A stretch of DNA of 15,744 bases from positions 1 through 15,744 of the forward strand of contig VXNG01000170.1 in the NCBI GenBank assembly GCA_009840695.1, given 5' to 3'. The notes under the pieces are model-generated. The model made no database searches and had not been told where the DNA came from. It was given only the letters and a program-made list of their open reading frames with translations. Below are positions 1 to 7,201 of the stretch, one piece after another; the first letter of the stretch is position 1, and each line of letters begins with the position of its first letter. This DNA is from Acidimicrobiaceae bacterium. GTDB lineage: Bacteria; Actinomycetota; Acidimicrobiia; Acidimicrobiales; Aldehydirespiratoraceae. The position numbers were made by a program, and so were the translations under genes.

Positions 1-114
1 CTCCAGCACAAGTCGTGGGTCACCGACCCCGACGGTGTCATGTGGGAGGCGTTCTTCACGGAGGGAGTGGTCGACTCCGGCTACGGCACCGCGGAGATGC
101 CCGACCCGGCCTGA
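1..114 (+). CDS. Glyoxalase/ArsI-CadI family protein, C-terminal end only (5' truncated)
   Basis: Frame 1 is open from the first base and ends at TGA 112-114, giving 37 residues. They include KSWVTDPDGVMWEAF, which matches the last beta strand of the vicinal-oxygen-chelate fold in ArsI/CadI proteins, where a DPDG turn is followed by a tryptophan and a metal-ligand glutamate. Known relatives are C-As lyases or cadmium/arsenic-inducible proteins, but this fragment is too short to assign a substrate. It is the only plus-strand structural gene and converges on the amidohydrolase gene with 39 bp between stop codons, so it probably belongs to a different transcription unit from the rest of the window. 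Confidence 0.7.
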   Translation, partial: LQHKSWVTDPDGVMWEAFFTEGVVDSGYGTAEMPDPA

Positions 115-135
115 ACTCTCCCCGCGGCCGTACAT

Positions 136-151
136 CCCGGTGCATGCCGGG
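136..151. terminator. Small hairpin between two convergent genes, possible bidirectional terminator
   Basis: CCCGG (136-140), a 6-nt loop, then CCGGG (147-151) form a short stem in the 39-bp space between the stop codons at 112-114 and 154-156. No clear T-tract follows on either strand, so intrinsic termination would be weak. The call rests mainly on position. Confidence 0.3.
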
Positions 152-153
152 GG

Positions 154-1878
154 TTAGTCGAGGCTGGGGCCCGTGGTGTGGGTTCCCGAGCGCAGCAGCG
201 TGCCGGGTCGGGCGCCGGTGAACTGCCCCTGGCGGACGATCTCGGTGCCGTTGCAGACCACGTGCTCGATGCCGGTGGCCTCGGCGTAGAGGCGGGACGC
301 TCCCGCGGGCAGGTCGGAGCGGAACGTCGTGGGCCCCGACCCGACAGCGGTCTCGTCCAGCACCACGATGTCGGCGTAGGCCCCCTCGGCCAGTACTCCC
401 CTGTCGACCAGGCCGTAGAGGTCGGCCTGCACCTCGGTCAGCAGGTGCACGGCCTCCTCCAGGGAGATGAGCCCCCGCTTGACGACAGCCTCGTTCAGCA
501 TGGTGGTGGCGTAGTTGGCCGTCAGGAACAGGTCCAGGTGCGCGCCCGCGTCCGATGCGCCGATCACCGCTCGCGAATCGCGCCAGACCTCCACCCTGGC
601 CTCCCAGTCGGCGGCGGGCTCGGGCAGGGCCGGGTTGCCGAATGACGTCTCCAGATCGTCGGCCACGGCCATGTCGCACAGTGTGTCCCAGGGATCCTGG
701 CCCCGCTCCTCGGCGATCTCGCCCACCGTACGGCCCGCGCAGCCCTCGTTCTCCGGGGCCGGCGAGTGGAACACCACCTTGCGCTTCCAGTGGGCCAGCG
801 ACCGCAGCGGGTGATCGCCCTGGGCGAGCTCGTTGAGCCGGCGGCGCTCATCCGGGTCGGCCAGGATGCGGAGCTTGTCCTCCTTGGGCAGCAGCATCGC
901 CTCCTCCCAGCCGGGCAGGGCGTCGAGCACGAAGCCGCTGTTGAAGTTCAGGTGCAGCGACAGCATCTGCGGCACGGTCAGGGCCACCACCTTGCCGCCC
1001 CGGGCCGCGGCGAAGTCACCGGCGGCCAGTTTGGCCCGGTTCTGATCCATCGACCGAGCCGTGACCGTCATCACGTTCCAGTTGAGCGGGCGGCGGGCCG
1101 CGGCCGACATGTCGGCCATGAGCTCCACCGCCCAGTCCTCGAACGGGCCCAGTGCGGGGATGAACTCCACCGACGTGCCGTCGAAATCGGCCAGCACGGA
1201 GCACAGCGCCACTAGTTCGTCGCGCTCGGCGCAGCGGCTGGGGACCATGTTGCCCATCGGGTCGTTGTGTGTGCGCGACCACGATGACGAGAACCCCAGC
1301 GCCCCAGCCTCCAGGCCGTCGCGAAGCAGGGCCTTCATCGCCTTCAGCTCGTCGGCGGTGCTTGCCCGGCGGACACTGTCGTCGCCCATCACCACCCGAC
1401 GCAGCGCCGAGTGGCCCACCTTGAAGCCGGCGTTGACGGCCACGTTGCCGTCAATGGCGTCGAAGTACTCGGCCGTGGTCTGCCATGTCCACGGCACGCC
1501 CTCCTGCAGCGACTCCAGCGGGATCCCCTCCACCCGGGCCAGCATCCGCATCAGGTAGTCGCCGTGGGCCGGGTCGTCGCCCAGAGGCGCGATAGTGAAC
1601 CCGCAGTTGCCGCCGATGACGGTGGTCACGCCATGAAGCGGTGACGGCGACAGGTCCGGATCCCAGAACACCTGGGCGTCAAGATGAGTGTGCACGTCGA
1701 TGAAGCCCGGGGTAACGACCAGCCCGGCGGCGTCGATGGTGGCCGCCGCCTCGGCTCCGCCATTCATCAGGTTCCCGATCGCCGAGATCCGGTCGTTGGT
1801 GATCCCGATGTCGGCCCGGCGCCGGGGTCCGCCCCGGCCGTCGATCACACCGCCACCGTGGATGAGAAGGTCGAACAT
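154..1878 (-). CDS. Amidohydrolase family 3 protein, N-acyl-D-amino-acid deacylase-like
   Basis: 574 residues. The N-terminal composite beta domain (LLIHGGGVIDGRG) leads into the TIM-barrel metal motif PGFIDVHTHLDAQ (H63, H65). GVTTVIGGNCGF (C92) and the aspartate motif ASDAGAH (D443) follow, then the C-terminal return of the beta domain (ADIVVLDETAVG). Cytosolic; no signal peptide. D-aminoacylases of this family hydrolyse N-acyl-D-amino acids, and relatives act on other N-acyl or cyclic amides. The protein is longer than classical D-aminoacylases (about 480 residues) and belongs to a long subfamily. Where the classical enzymes have H-x-R and S-H zinc-ligand motifs it reads FIPALG (239-244) and NWNVM (266-270), so the exact reaction is uncertain. 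It starts at ATG 1878, 71 bp after the preceding gene, with no visible Shine-Dalgarno. It could be the last gene of the operon or have its own leaderless start. Confidence 0.85.
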   Translation of the reverse strand: MFDLLIHGGGVIDGRGGPRRRADIGITNDRISAIGNLMNGGAEAAATIDAAGLVVTPGFIDVHTHLDAQVFWDPDLSPSPLHGVTTVIGGNCGFTIAPLGDDPAHGDYLMRMLARVEGIPLESLQEGVPWTWQTTAEYFDAIDGNVAVNAGFKVGHSALRRVVMGDDSVRRASTADELKAMKALLRDGLEAGALGFSSSWSRTHNDPMGNMVPSRCAERDELVALCSVLADFDGTSVEFIPALGPFEDWAVELMADMSAAARRPLNWNVMTVTARSMDQNRAKLAAGDFAAARGGKVVALTVPQMLSLHLNFNSGFVLDALPGWEEAMLLPKEDKLRILADPDERRRLNELAQGDHPLRSLAHWKRKVVFHSPAPENEGCAGRTVGEIAEERGQDPWDTLCDMAVADDLETSFGNPALPEPAADWEARVEVWRDSRAVIGASDAGAHLDLFLTANYATTMLNEAVVKRGLISLEEAVHLLTEVQADLYGLVDRGVLAEGAYADIVVLDETAVGSGPTTFRSDLPAGASRLYAEATGIEHVVCNGTEIVRQGQFTGARPGTLLRSGTHTTGPSLD

Positions 1879-1949
1879 GGTGCCGACGCTAGCCGAGCCG
1901 CCGGCTGGTCCAGATGAACTCCATCCGCGGAATCAGGAGGCTCCCCCCG

Positions 1950-2876
1950 TTACTCCAGGGCCCGTATGACGCCGTAGTCCAGGCCGATCTCGGTCAGGTA
2001 GCGCCGGTAGGCGATCGAGGACTTGTCGGCCCTCACAGGTGTCTCAGCGCGAGGGTCCAGGGGAAGTCGCTTCGGATTCTGGTTCTCGAGGATCGACTTG
2101 TCCTGGCCGACGATGGTCTGAACGAATCGCCGGACCTCGCCCGCGGTCGCACTTCCCTCTACGACGCAGTCAAAGAGGTGGAGCCGTATCCGCTCCTCGG
2201 ACAGTGCATGCACGAACCCGGCGTAGATGTCCATCCGGCCGCTGGCTGTCTCGGCCCGCTTGTAGAGCACCGCGCAGTGCGGATGGGGTACGCGGTAGAT
2301 GTACTCCGCGAGTGCGGCACTCGTTGATCCGGCGGCCATCCTCGGCTGATAGATCTGGATGTCTGATGCCCAGATGTCACCGTCCACCGTGCTGACTTCA
2401 TAGTCCCGGATCTCCGTGTGGGGCTGCTCCCCCAGCGATCCGGGATGCACGAAGGCCAAGTGGGCGACATCCAGAAAGTTCTCTACCGCACGGGGCGCCG
2501 ACACGTTGATGCCGACCGTGATCGCGTTGTGGACGATCCGGCCGGGCTCGTCGACCTCCGGAAGCGAGAACAATTGTGCCGGGGGAGTGCCGATGCTGGT
2601 CCACAGGTATCCGAAGTCGGTCCTGATCGGCAAGCGCCGGTCCGAGTCGACGACAGGAGCCCCGGCCGCAGCCTCGTCGACCCGCCAGGCCATCAGATTG
2701 CTGTCGCTGTCGCGGGTGTATGCGATCGGCTCGCCGAGCAGGAGGGTCTCCTCGATCACCGCGGGAGGGATTTCGCTGACGGCGGCAACCGGGTGCCACT
2801 GGTTCAGGATCACCGGATCGCTGCACTTCCGGTCCTGCCGGTCGTTGACGCCGGGCTCGCGAGTCGCGGTGCGCAT
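1950..2876 (-). CDS. Rieske-type non-heme iron oxygenase catalytic subunit lacking the Rieske [2Fe-2S] domain
   Basis: 308 residues. The catalytic domain is clear: VENFLDVAHLAFVHPGSLG carries the D136-x2-H139-x4-H144 mononuclear-iron motif, and QDKSILENQNP supplies a candidate third ligand, D259. The N-terminus keeps the strands that normally precede the Rieske cluster (QWHPVAAVSE, GEPIAYTRDSDSN). The C-x-H and C-x2-H segments, roughly 40 residues, are absent: sequence passes directly from MAWRVDE (62-68) to DFGYLWTSIG (87-96). Neither of the other reading frames here encodes CPHR or CPYHGW-like sequence, and the frame is intact, so this is not a frameshift. Family members hydroxylate or O-/N-demethylate. 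NdmC of caffeine degradation is a known Rieske-less case whose cluster sits on its reductase; no reductase is in this window. ATG 2876 has AGGAAG at 2884-2889, seven bases upstream and overlapping the amidase stop. Last gene of the tight operon. Confidence 0.85.
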   Translation of the reverse strand: MRTATREPGVNDRQDRKCSDPVILNQWHPVAAVSEIPPAVIEETLLLGEPIAYTRDSDSNLMAWRVDEAAAGAPVVDSDRRLPIRTDFGYLWTSIGTPPAQLFSLPEVDEPGRIVHNAITVGINVSAPRAVENFLDVAHLAFVHPGSLGEQPHTEIRDYEVSTVDGDIWASDIQIYQPRMAAGSTSAALAEYIYRVPHPHCAVLYKRAETASGRMDIYAGFVHALSEERIRLHLFDCVVEGSATAGEVRRFVQTIVGQDKSILENQNPKRLPLDPRAETPVRADKSSIAYRRYLTEIGLDYGVIRALE

Positions 2877-2887
2877 ACGATCGCTTC

Positions 2888-4306
2888 CTAGCCGCGATCC
2901 CGGTCGTCCCCGGCTTCAGTGACGATCCTGGGGCGACAGTCGTGCCAGCCGGTGGCCTGCTCGTAGGCGGACGCGACGCGGAGTACCTCGGCTTCGCCGT
3001 GGGCCGTCCCGACGATCTGCAGACCCACCGGCAGCGTGTCCCGGGTGAAGCCGCACGGCACGCTGACCGCAGGTTGCCCGGTCAGGTTGAACGGGCACGT
3101 GTACGGGATGAGCGTGCCGAGTTCTTCTCCCGGGTCGAACGAGTCCAACGGCATGGCGACACGGGGCGTGGTCGGGCTCACCAGCAGCCGAACACCCGAA
3201 GTGGAGAAGGCCCTCTCAACCTCGCGTCGCAGAGCGGTCCGTATCTCGACTGCCTCGACTACCTGGTCCGAGCGAGCCTTGAGCGCCTGGGCCAGCATCT
3301 CGGCAACAGCCGGGTGATAGGCCGCGCGCCTCGGTTCGAGCAGTCGACGATGCGCAGCCGCCAGTTCGGTCGAGAAGAGGGTGAAGATCGCCTCGGAACT
3401 GCGTACCAGCGTGGGCAGCTCGACCGGGACGAGTATCGCTCCGAGCTCCTGCAACTGCTGGTACGCGGCGTCGACCACCTCGACCACTTCGGACTCCGGC
3501 GCGACCAGCTCGTTGAGCGCATCCTGGGTGGCCTCGCCGAACACGCCGAGGCGGAGGCCCTCGATCGAGGCATCCTTGGAACCGAGCAGCTCGGTGGTCG
3601 AGGGACTGGCGCTCACCCGCAGCGTCGCCGCATCGGCGGGATCGGGACCGGCGATGGCCGCTAGCACCTCGGCGACTTCGCTCACCCGTCGTGCCAGCAC
3701 ACCGACATGATCGATCGAGGGTGCCGTCGCCTCGCGCACCACGCCGGACGAACTCACGAGTCCCGCGGTTGGCTTGAGTCCGACCACCCCTGTCATCGCG
3801 CCCGGAATCCGGACCGATCCCGCCGCGTCGGTGCCCAACGCGAAATCCGAGGAGCCCACCGCGACTGACACGCCGCCGCCGGCCGAGGAGCCTCCGGGAT
3901 ACCGATCGGGCGCCCACGGATTGCGGGTGGCAGGCTGGTCGAGCCCGCAGGTCAGCTCGTGGGACACGTGGGTGCCCACCAACACCGCCCCGGCCGCACG
4001 CAGCCGCTGAACGACGGTCGCGTCCACGCCCGGGACGCGGTCGGCGAACACACTTGAGCCTGCCGCCGTGACAACGCCCGAGACGTCGATCACCTCCTTC
4101 ACCGCGAACGGCAGACCGTGCAGTGAGCCGACCGGTTCGGTGGCATCGGCCGCTTCGGCGTCCTTCCTCGCCTCGTCGATGTCGACATGGACGTAGGCGT
4201 GAACGACGGCCTCGGTCGCGCCCAGACGGTCGCTCACCCGCTCCAGCCGGCTCGACGCGGACTCACGCACTAGCGATCGCCCTTGTAGCGGCCGACGCCG
4301 CTCCAT
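2888..4306 (-). CDS. Amidase signature family hydrolase
   Basis: 472 residues from ATG 4306. It has the Ser-cisSer-Lys triad of the amidase signature family: K70 in FAVKEVID, S140 in PGGSSAGGG and nucleophile S164 in GTDAAGSVRIPG. The C-terminal CPFNLTGQPAVSVPCG and LPVGLQIVG blocks are also typical. The family hydrolyses carboxamides, including acylureas and allophanate-type compounds; substrate not predictable. It lies between the SDR pair and the Rieske-less oxygenase in one operon. The start is ambiguous. ATG 4306 overlaps the upstream SDR by 44 nt and has no Shine-Dalgarno, but brings the N-terminus near family length. GTG 4270 overlaps by only 8 nt with a weak AAGGG upstream, and would leave just 21 residues before the first conserved helix. 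Confidence 0.9.
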   Translation of the reverse strand: MERRRPLQGRSLVRESASSRLERVSDRLGATEAVVHAYVHVDIDEARKDAEAADATEPVGSLHGLPFAVKEVIDVSGVVTAAGSSVFADRVPGVDATVVQRLRAAGAVLVGTHVSHELTCGLDQPATRNPWAPDRYPGGSSAGGGVSVAVGSSDFALGTDAAGSVRIPGAMTGVVGLKPTAGLVSSSGVVREATAPSIDHVGVLARRVSEVAEVLAAIAGPDPADAATLRVSASPSTTELLGSKDASIEGLRLGVFGEATQDALNELVAPESEVVEVVDAAYQQLQELGAILVPVELPTLVRSSEAIFTLFSTELAAAHRRLLEPRRAAYHPAVAEMLAQALKARSDQVVEAVEIRTALRREVERAFSTSGVRLLVSPTTPRVAMPLDSFDPGEELGTLIPYTCPFNLTGQPAVSVPCGFTRDTLPVGLQIVGTAHGEAEVLRVASAYEQATGWHDCRPRIVTEAGDDRDRG

Positions 4307-5033
4307 CGATGCGCAGGGTGGCGCCGCTCACGTGCTCCGCGGCCCCGGACGCCAGCCAGAGGACGGCCTCGGCGATGTCGTCGGCCTTTCCGTGCCTTCC
4401 CGAGGGCGCGGGGCCCCAGGTGGACGCGTCCTCGGCGTGATGGTCGTACCCCTCGATCGTGGACTGGACGCCCGGAAACACCGCTCCCGGGCAGATGGCG
4501 TTGACGCGCACGCCGTGCGGCGCTCCCTCCGCGGCAAGTGCCTCGGACAGGGCCAGGAGGCCCGCCTTCGAGATCGAGTAGGCGGGAATGTGATGGATGC
4601 CTCGAATGGCCGCATCCGACACGATGTGCACGATCGACCCGCCGCCTTGAGCTCGCATCGTCTCGAAGCAGGCCCGCGAGTAGCGGAACGCCGCGGTCAG
4701 GTTGACCTCCAGCACCTCGCGGAACGCGGGCTCGGGTGTCTGTTCGAGTGGCGCCGCGAACACGAGCGCGGCGTTGGAGACGAAGAGGTCTATCCGCCCC
4801 GCGAGCGCGGCCAGAGCCTGGTCGACCGACCTGTCGCACTGGCTCCGATCGCTGGCGTCGGCCCGGATGAACGTGCCCCTGACGGAGGCGGCTACCTCGG
4901 CTCCGCGTTCGGAGTTCCGTCCGGTGAAGGCGACGTTCATCCCGGCCCGTCCGAGGTGCTCGACTATGGCCCGGCCGATACCTGAAGTGCCGCCTGTGAC
5001 CAGCGCGGTGCGGCGGTCCGCTCCGGTGCTCAT
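4263..5033 (-). CDS. Short-chain dehydrogenase/reductase (SDR 1)
   Basis: 256 residues of a classical SDR. The Rossmann cofactor motif TGGTSGIG is at 13-20, the SNAA variant of NNAG at 86-89, and the catalytic set is S139, Y152 and K156 (YSISK), followed by VNAICPG. TGR at 37-39 after the second strand could suit either NAD or NADP, so cofactor choice is open. Likely role: oxidation of an alcohol or reduction of a carbonyl intermediate in the cluster's pathway. ATG 5033 overlaps the TGA of SDR 2 as ATGA, which implies translational coupling. It shares the unusual FTGR-x2-ERG stretch with the gene upstream, so the pair probably arose by tandem duplication. Confidence 0.92.
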   Translation of the reverse strand: MSTGADRRTALVTGGTSGIGRAIVEHLGRAGMNVAFTGRNSERGAEVAASVRGTFIRADASDRSQCDRSVDQALAALAGRIDLFVSNAALVFAAPLEQTPEPAFREVLEVNLTAAFRYSRACFETMRAQGGGSIVHIVSDAAIRGIHHIPAYSISKAGLLALSEALAAEGAPHGVRVNAICPGAVFPGVQSTIEGYDHHAEDASTWGPAPSGRHGKADDIAEAVLWLASGAAEHVSGATLRIDGAASAATRAIASA

Positions 5034-5791
5034 CCCGCCGCGACCCGGTGGGCCCGCAGGGCGGCGCGCATGGCGCCGTCGACGGTGAGCACGGCACCGG
5101 AACAGAACTCCGTCTCGGGTGAGAGCAGAAAGGCAACGGCCCGGGCCACGTCGAGGGCGGTTGCCGGGCGCCCGATGGGAGGGGTGAGCGGTGAACCGTC
5201 ACGGCGCGAGCCCCGCCCGTCGACGAGCGCGGTCATGCCTGCGCTGGTGTCGCCTGGGCAGACGGCGTTGACCCTCACCCCGTCCCCGGCGACCTCCACC
5301 GCGAGCATCTGGGCCATCCACATCAGCGCGCGCTTCGAGACGGAGTAGGCGCCCAGGTCCATCTCTGTCCACTGGGCCGTGCCCGACGCGATGGCGACGA
5401 TCGCGCCGCGGCTCTCGCGGAGTCGTGCCAAGCATGCTCGGGCGAGAATGAACGGGGCCACGACGTTGACGTCGATGAGCTCGTCCCACTCCGCATCGGA
5501 CGTCTCCGAGACCCGGGCTTGGTGCAGCACCGCGGCGGAGAGCACCAGCCCGTCGAGTCCCTCGAGTGAGCGCACAGCCTCAGCGACCATGTCGTCGATG
5601 GCTTCACTGCTCGCCAGATCGGCGGGCACGAAGTTCGCGCCGGTGGCTCGTGCGAGCGCCGAGCCCCGCTCCTGGCTGCGGCCGGTGAATACGACTCGGG
5701 CCCGCTCGCCGCAGAGGTGCTCGACGATGCCGGTCCCGATGCCCGAGGTTCCGCCCGTGACTAGGACGCGCTGCCCGGCCAGGGAGCCCAC
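5030..5791 (-). CDS. Short-chain dehydrogenase/reductase (SDR 2)
   Basis: 253 residues of a classical SDR. TGGTSGIG is at 12-19, the catalytic residues are S136, Y149 and K153 (YSVSK), and VNAVCPGDTS follows. The usual NNAG motif is changed to LSAAV (84-88), which is atypical. The start is GTG 5791, four bases after the stop of the PuuE-like gene, with no good Shine-Dalgarno, so translation probably depends on coupling. Paralogue of SDR 1 (shared VEHL, FTGR and ERG segments). The two could act on successive oxidation states or opposite stereoisomers of one intermediate; that is inference. Confidence 0.92.
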   Translation of the reverse strand: MGSLAGQRVLVTGGTSGIGTGIVEHLCGERARVVFTGRSQERGSALARATGANFVPADLASSEAIDDMVAEAVRSLEGLDGLVLSAAVLHQARVSETSDAEWDELIDVNVVAPFILARACLARLRESRGAIVAIASGTAQWTEMDLGAYSVSKRALMWMAQMLAVEVAGDGVRVNAVCPGDTSAGMTALVDGRGSRRDGSPLTPPIGRPATALDVARAVAFLLSPETEFCSGAVLTVDGAMRAALRAHRVAAG

Positions 5792-5795
5792 TGGC

Positions 5796-6707
5796 TCAGC
5801 GGGCCATCGACGGCAGTTCCGAGATGGACCCGTCCCCGGCCAGTTCCGGGTTGAGCTTCCGCCACTCGTCGCGGGGGTTCAGGGCCCGCCACGCGTCGAC
5901 GTACTCCGACTGGCGCTGGAAGGCCACATCGCCCTTCTCGGAGGCGCGCTGGACCAGCCTCTCGAGCATCTCGAGTCGTGGGCCGCGGCCGATCACCTGG
6001 GGATGAACCGTCAGGTTGAAGACTCCGCCCGGGCAGTTCTTGTAGGCGTAGTCGAACTCGCCGGTCCACATTTCCTCGGCCGCGGACGCAGGCGCGAGCC
6101 CGCTTATCTCGCCCCAGATGAACTCGAAGATCGGGACGTCGTCCATGGGCCAGGCAACGGGGATGCCGATGACGTCGGTCAACTGGCCGAATTGGAAGGC
6201 GCCGTCGGAGGGCCAGCGGTCACCCTTGCGCACGTACACCGGCATGAAGTCGGTGGACATCCGGCTGCCGTCGAAGTCGAAGCCGAATTCCTCGACGAGG
6301 TCCATGGTGTGCTCGCTCATGTTCCATGCGGGAGCGACATGCCCTCGGGGCCGCACCCCGGCTACGTGATCGAGAGCCTCCAGTCCCCGCTCGAACACGA
6401 GTCGCTGACCGGCGATGTCGAAGTCGCGCGCGTCCTCGTGCATCCATCCGTGGTACGCGAGCTCGTGGCCCTGATCGACGATGTGGCGGATGAGGTCGGG
6501 GTAGGCCAGCGCGGTGTGGCCCGGCACGAGGAACGTGGACTTGATGCCGTATCGGTCCATCAGGTCGAGCACCCGGTGGGTGCCGGTGATGTCCATCTCG
6601 CCGCGCGAGATCATGCTGGCGTTGGTGCTCTTGAACGATGTGACCCACAGCGACAGGGCGTCCATGCCGATGGTGAGGCAGAAGGTAAGCCTTGGTAGCT
6701 CGGCCAT
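5796..6707 (-). CDS. Polysaccharide deacetylase-fold hydrolase, PuuE/PgdA-like (possible cyclic imide or allantoin-type amidohydrolase)
   Basis: 303 residues, the usual size for PuuE allantoinases, cyclic imidases and PgdA-like enzymes, without the signal peptide of secreted deacetylases. Key blocks are MDALSLW (D16), SRGEMDITGTHRVLDLMDRYGIKSTF in pieces over 34-59, GHELAYHGWMHED (H86, H90) and FNLTVHPQVIGRG near the C-terminus. The D-H-H set suggests a metal centre. The family includes enzymes that open cyclic amide rings (allantoin, succinimide, hydantoin-like). The neighbouring amidase, cyclase-family hydrolase and XDH-type genes make a ring-opening role more likely than sugar deacetylation; this is inference. 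ATG 6707 has an excellent GGAGGA at 6715-6720, 7 bases upstream. The gene starts 3 bp after the VOC gene. Confidence 0.85.
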   Translation of the reverse strand: MAELPRLTFCLTIGMDALSLWVTSFKSTNASMISRGEMDITGTHRVLDLMDRYGIKSTFLVPGHTALAYPDLIRHIVDQGHELAYHGWMHEDARDFDIAGQRLVFERGLEALDHVAGVRPRGHVAPAWNMSEHTMDLVEEFGFDFDGSRMSTDFMPVYVRKGDRWPSDGAFQFGQLTDVIGIPVAWPMDDVPIFEFIWGEISGLAPASAAEEMWTGEFDYAYKNCPGGVFNLTVHPQVIGRGPRLEMLERLVQRASEKGDVAFQRQSEYVDAWRALNPRDEWRKLNPELAGDGSISELPSMAR

Positions 6708-6710
6708 AAC

Positions 6711-7196
6711 TCAGTCCTCCACGGCTGCGCCGCGATCGAATCCGGCCGGAGGGTGGACTTCGCAGATGTGCATCACGTTTCCCTCGGGGTCGTAGAAGGA
6801 GCGGAAGCGATACCAGATGCCGTCGAAGTCGTCGCCGGGGATCTCCTCGAGGAACTCTCCGGCGCCGTAGACGTTGGTGGCGCCCGCCCACTCGATCCCG
6901 TGCTCGTCGAGCGCGGCGATGGCCTCGTCGATGTCGTCGACCTGCGCCGCGAACGAGTGGACCCCGGCCGGGTCCTCCGCGTAGTTCGCCGTCCGCCGCC
7001 GCTCCGCCCGGTCGGCGTCGGGAACCGACAGCAAGACCAGATCGACGTCACCGCACATGAACATGGCCCAGCCCTTGTCGGGCTCGTATCCGTGGGGATG
7101 CAGCGGGAGGCCGAGAACGTCCCTGTAGAAGTCCACCATCGCACCGAAGTCGTTAACGACGATGTCCATGTTGTCGAGTCGACGCAGCTTCAACAT
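6711..7196 (-). CDS. Glyoxalase/bleomycin-resistance/dioxygenase (VOC) superfamily protein
   Basis: 161 residues from ATG 7196. VOC features are NMDIVVNDFGAMVDFYRDVLGLPL at the start (in pieces, 9-32) and FYDPEGNVMHICEVH near the end, where the glutamate is the usual last metal ligand. The first-strand metal histidine appears replaced by asparagine (N9), so metal binding may be altered. VOC enzymes act as glyoxalases, ring-cleaving dioxygenases, epimerases or binding proteins; I cannot pick one. An upstream extension of the frame to 7514 lies wholly inside the cyclase gene and has no VOC similarity, so it is excluded. A GAGG sits 8 bases upstream, within the cyclase end, and the intergenic gap is 5 bp. 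Confidence 0.85.
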   Translation of the reverse strand: MLKLRRLDNMDIVVNDFGAMVDFYRDVLGLPLHPHGYEPDKGWAMFMCGDVDLVLLSVPDADRAERRRTANYAEDPAGVHSFAAQVDDIDEAIAALDEHGIEWAGATNVYGAGEFLEEIPGDDFDGIWYRFRSFYDPEGNVMHICEVHPPAGFDRGAAVED

Positions 7197-7201
7197 GGCG
7201 G

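Noticed and set aside
2169..2180. A third GTCAAAGA-like element inside the oxygenase gene
   Set aside because: Only the short GTCAAAGA core matches; the ATAAG/CTAAT dyad and promoter blocks are absent, so it is chance similarity within coding sequence.
2560..2760. Possible frameshift hiding the Rieske cluster of the oxygenase
   Set aside because: I checked the overlapping frame on the same strand (2398-2826); it encodes no CPHR or CPYHGW-like sequence, and the main frame is uninterrupted, so the loss is an in-frame absence.
5379..6698. Long plus-strand open frame of 439 codons
   Set aside because: It lies antisense to SDR 2 and the PuuE-like gene, both with clear catalytic motifs. Its own translation shows no domain; it is a GC-rich shadow frame.
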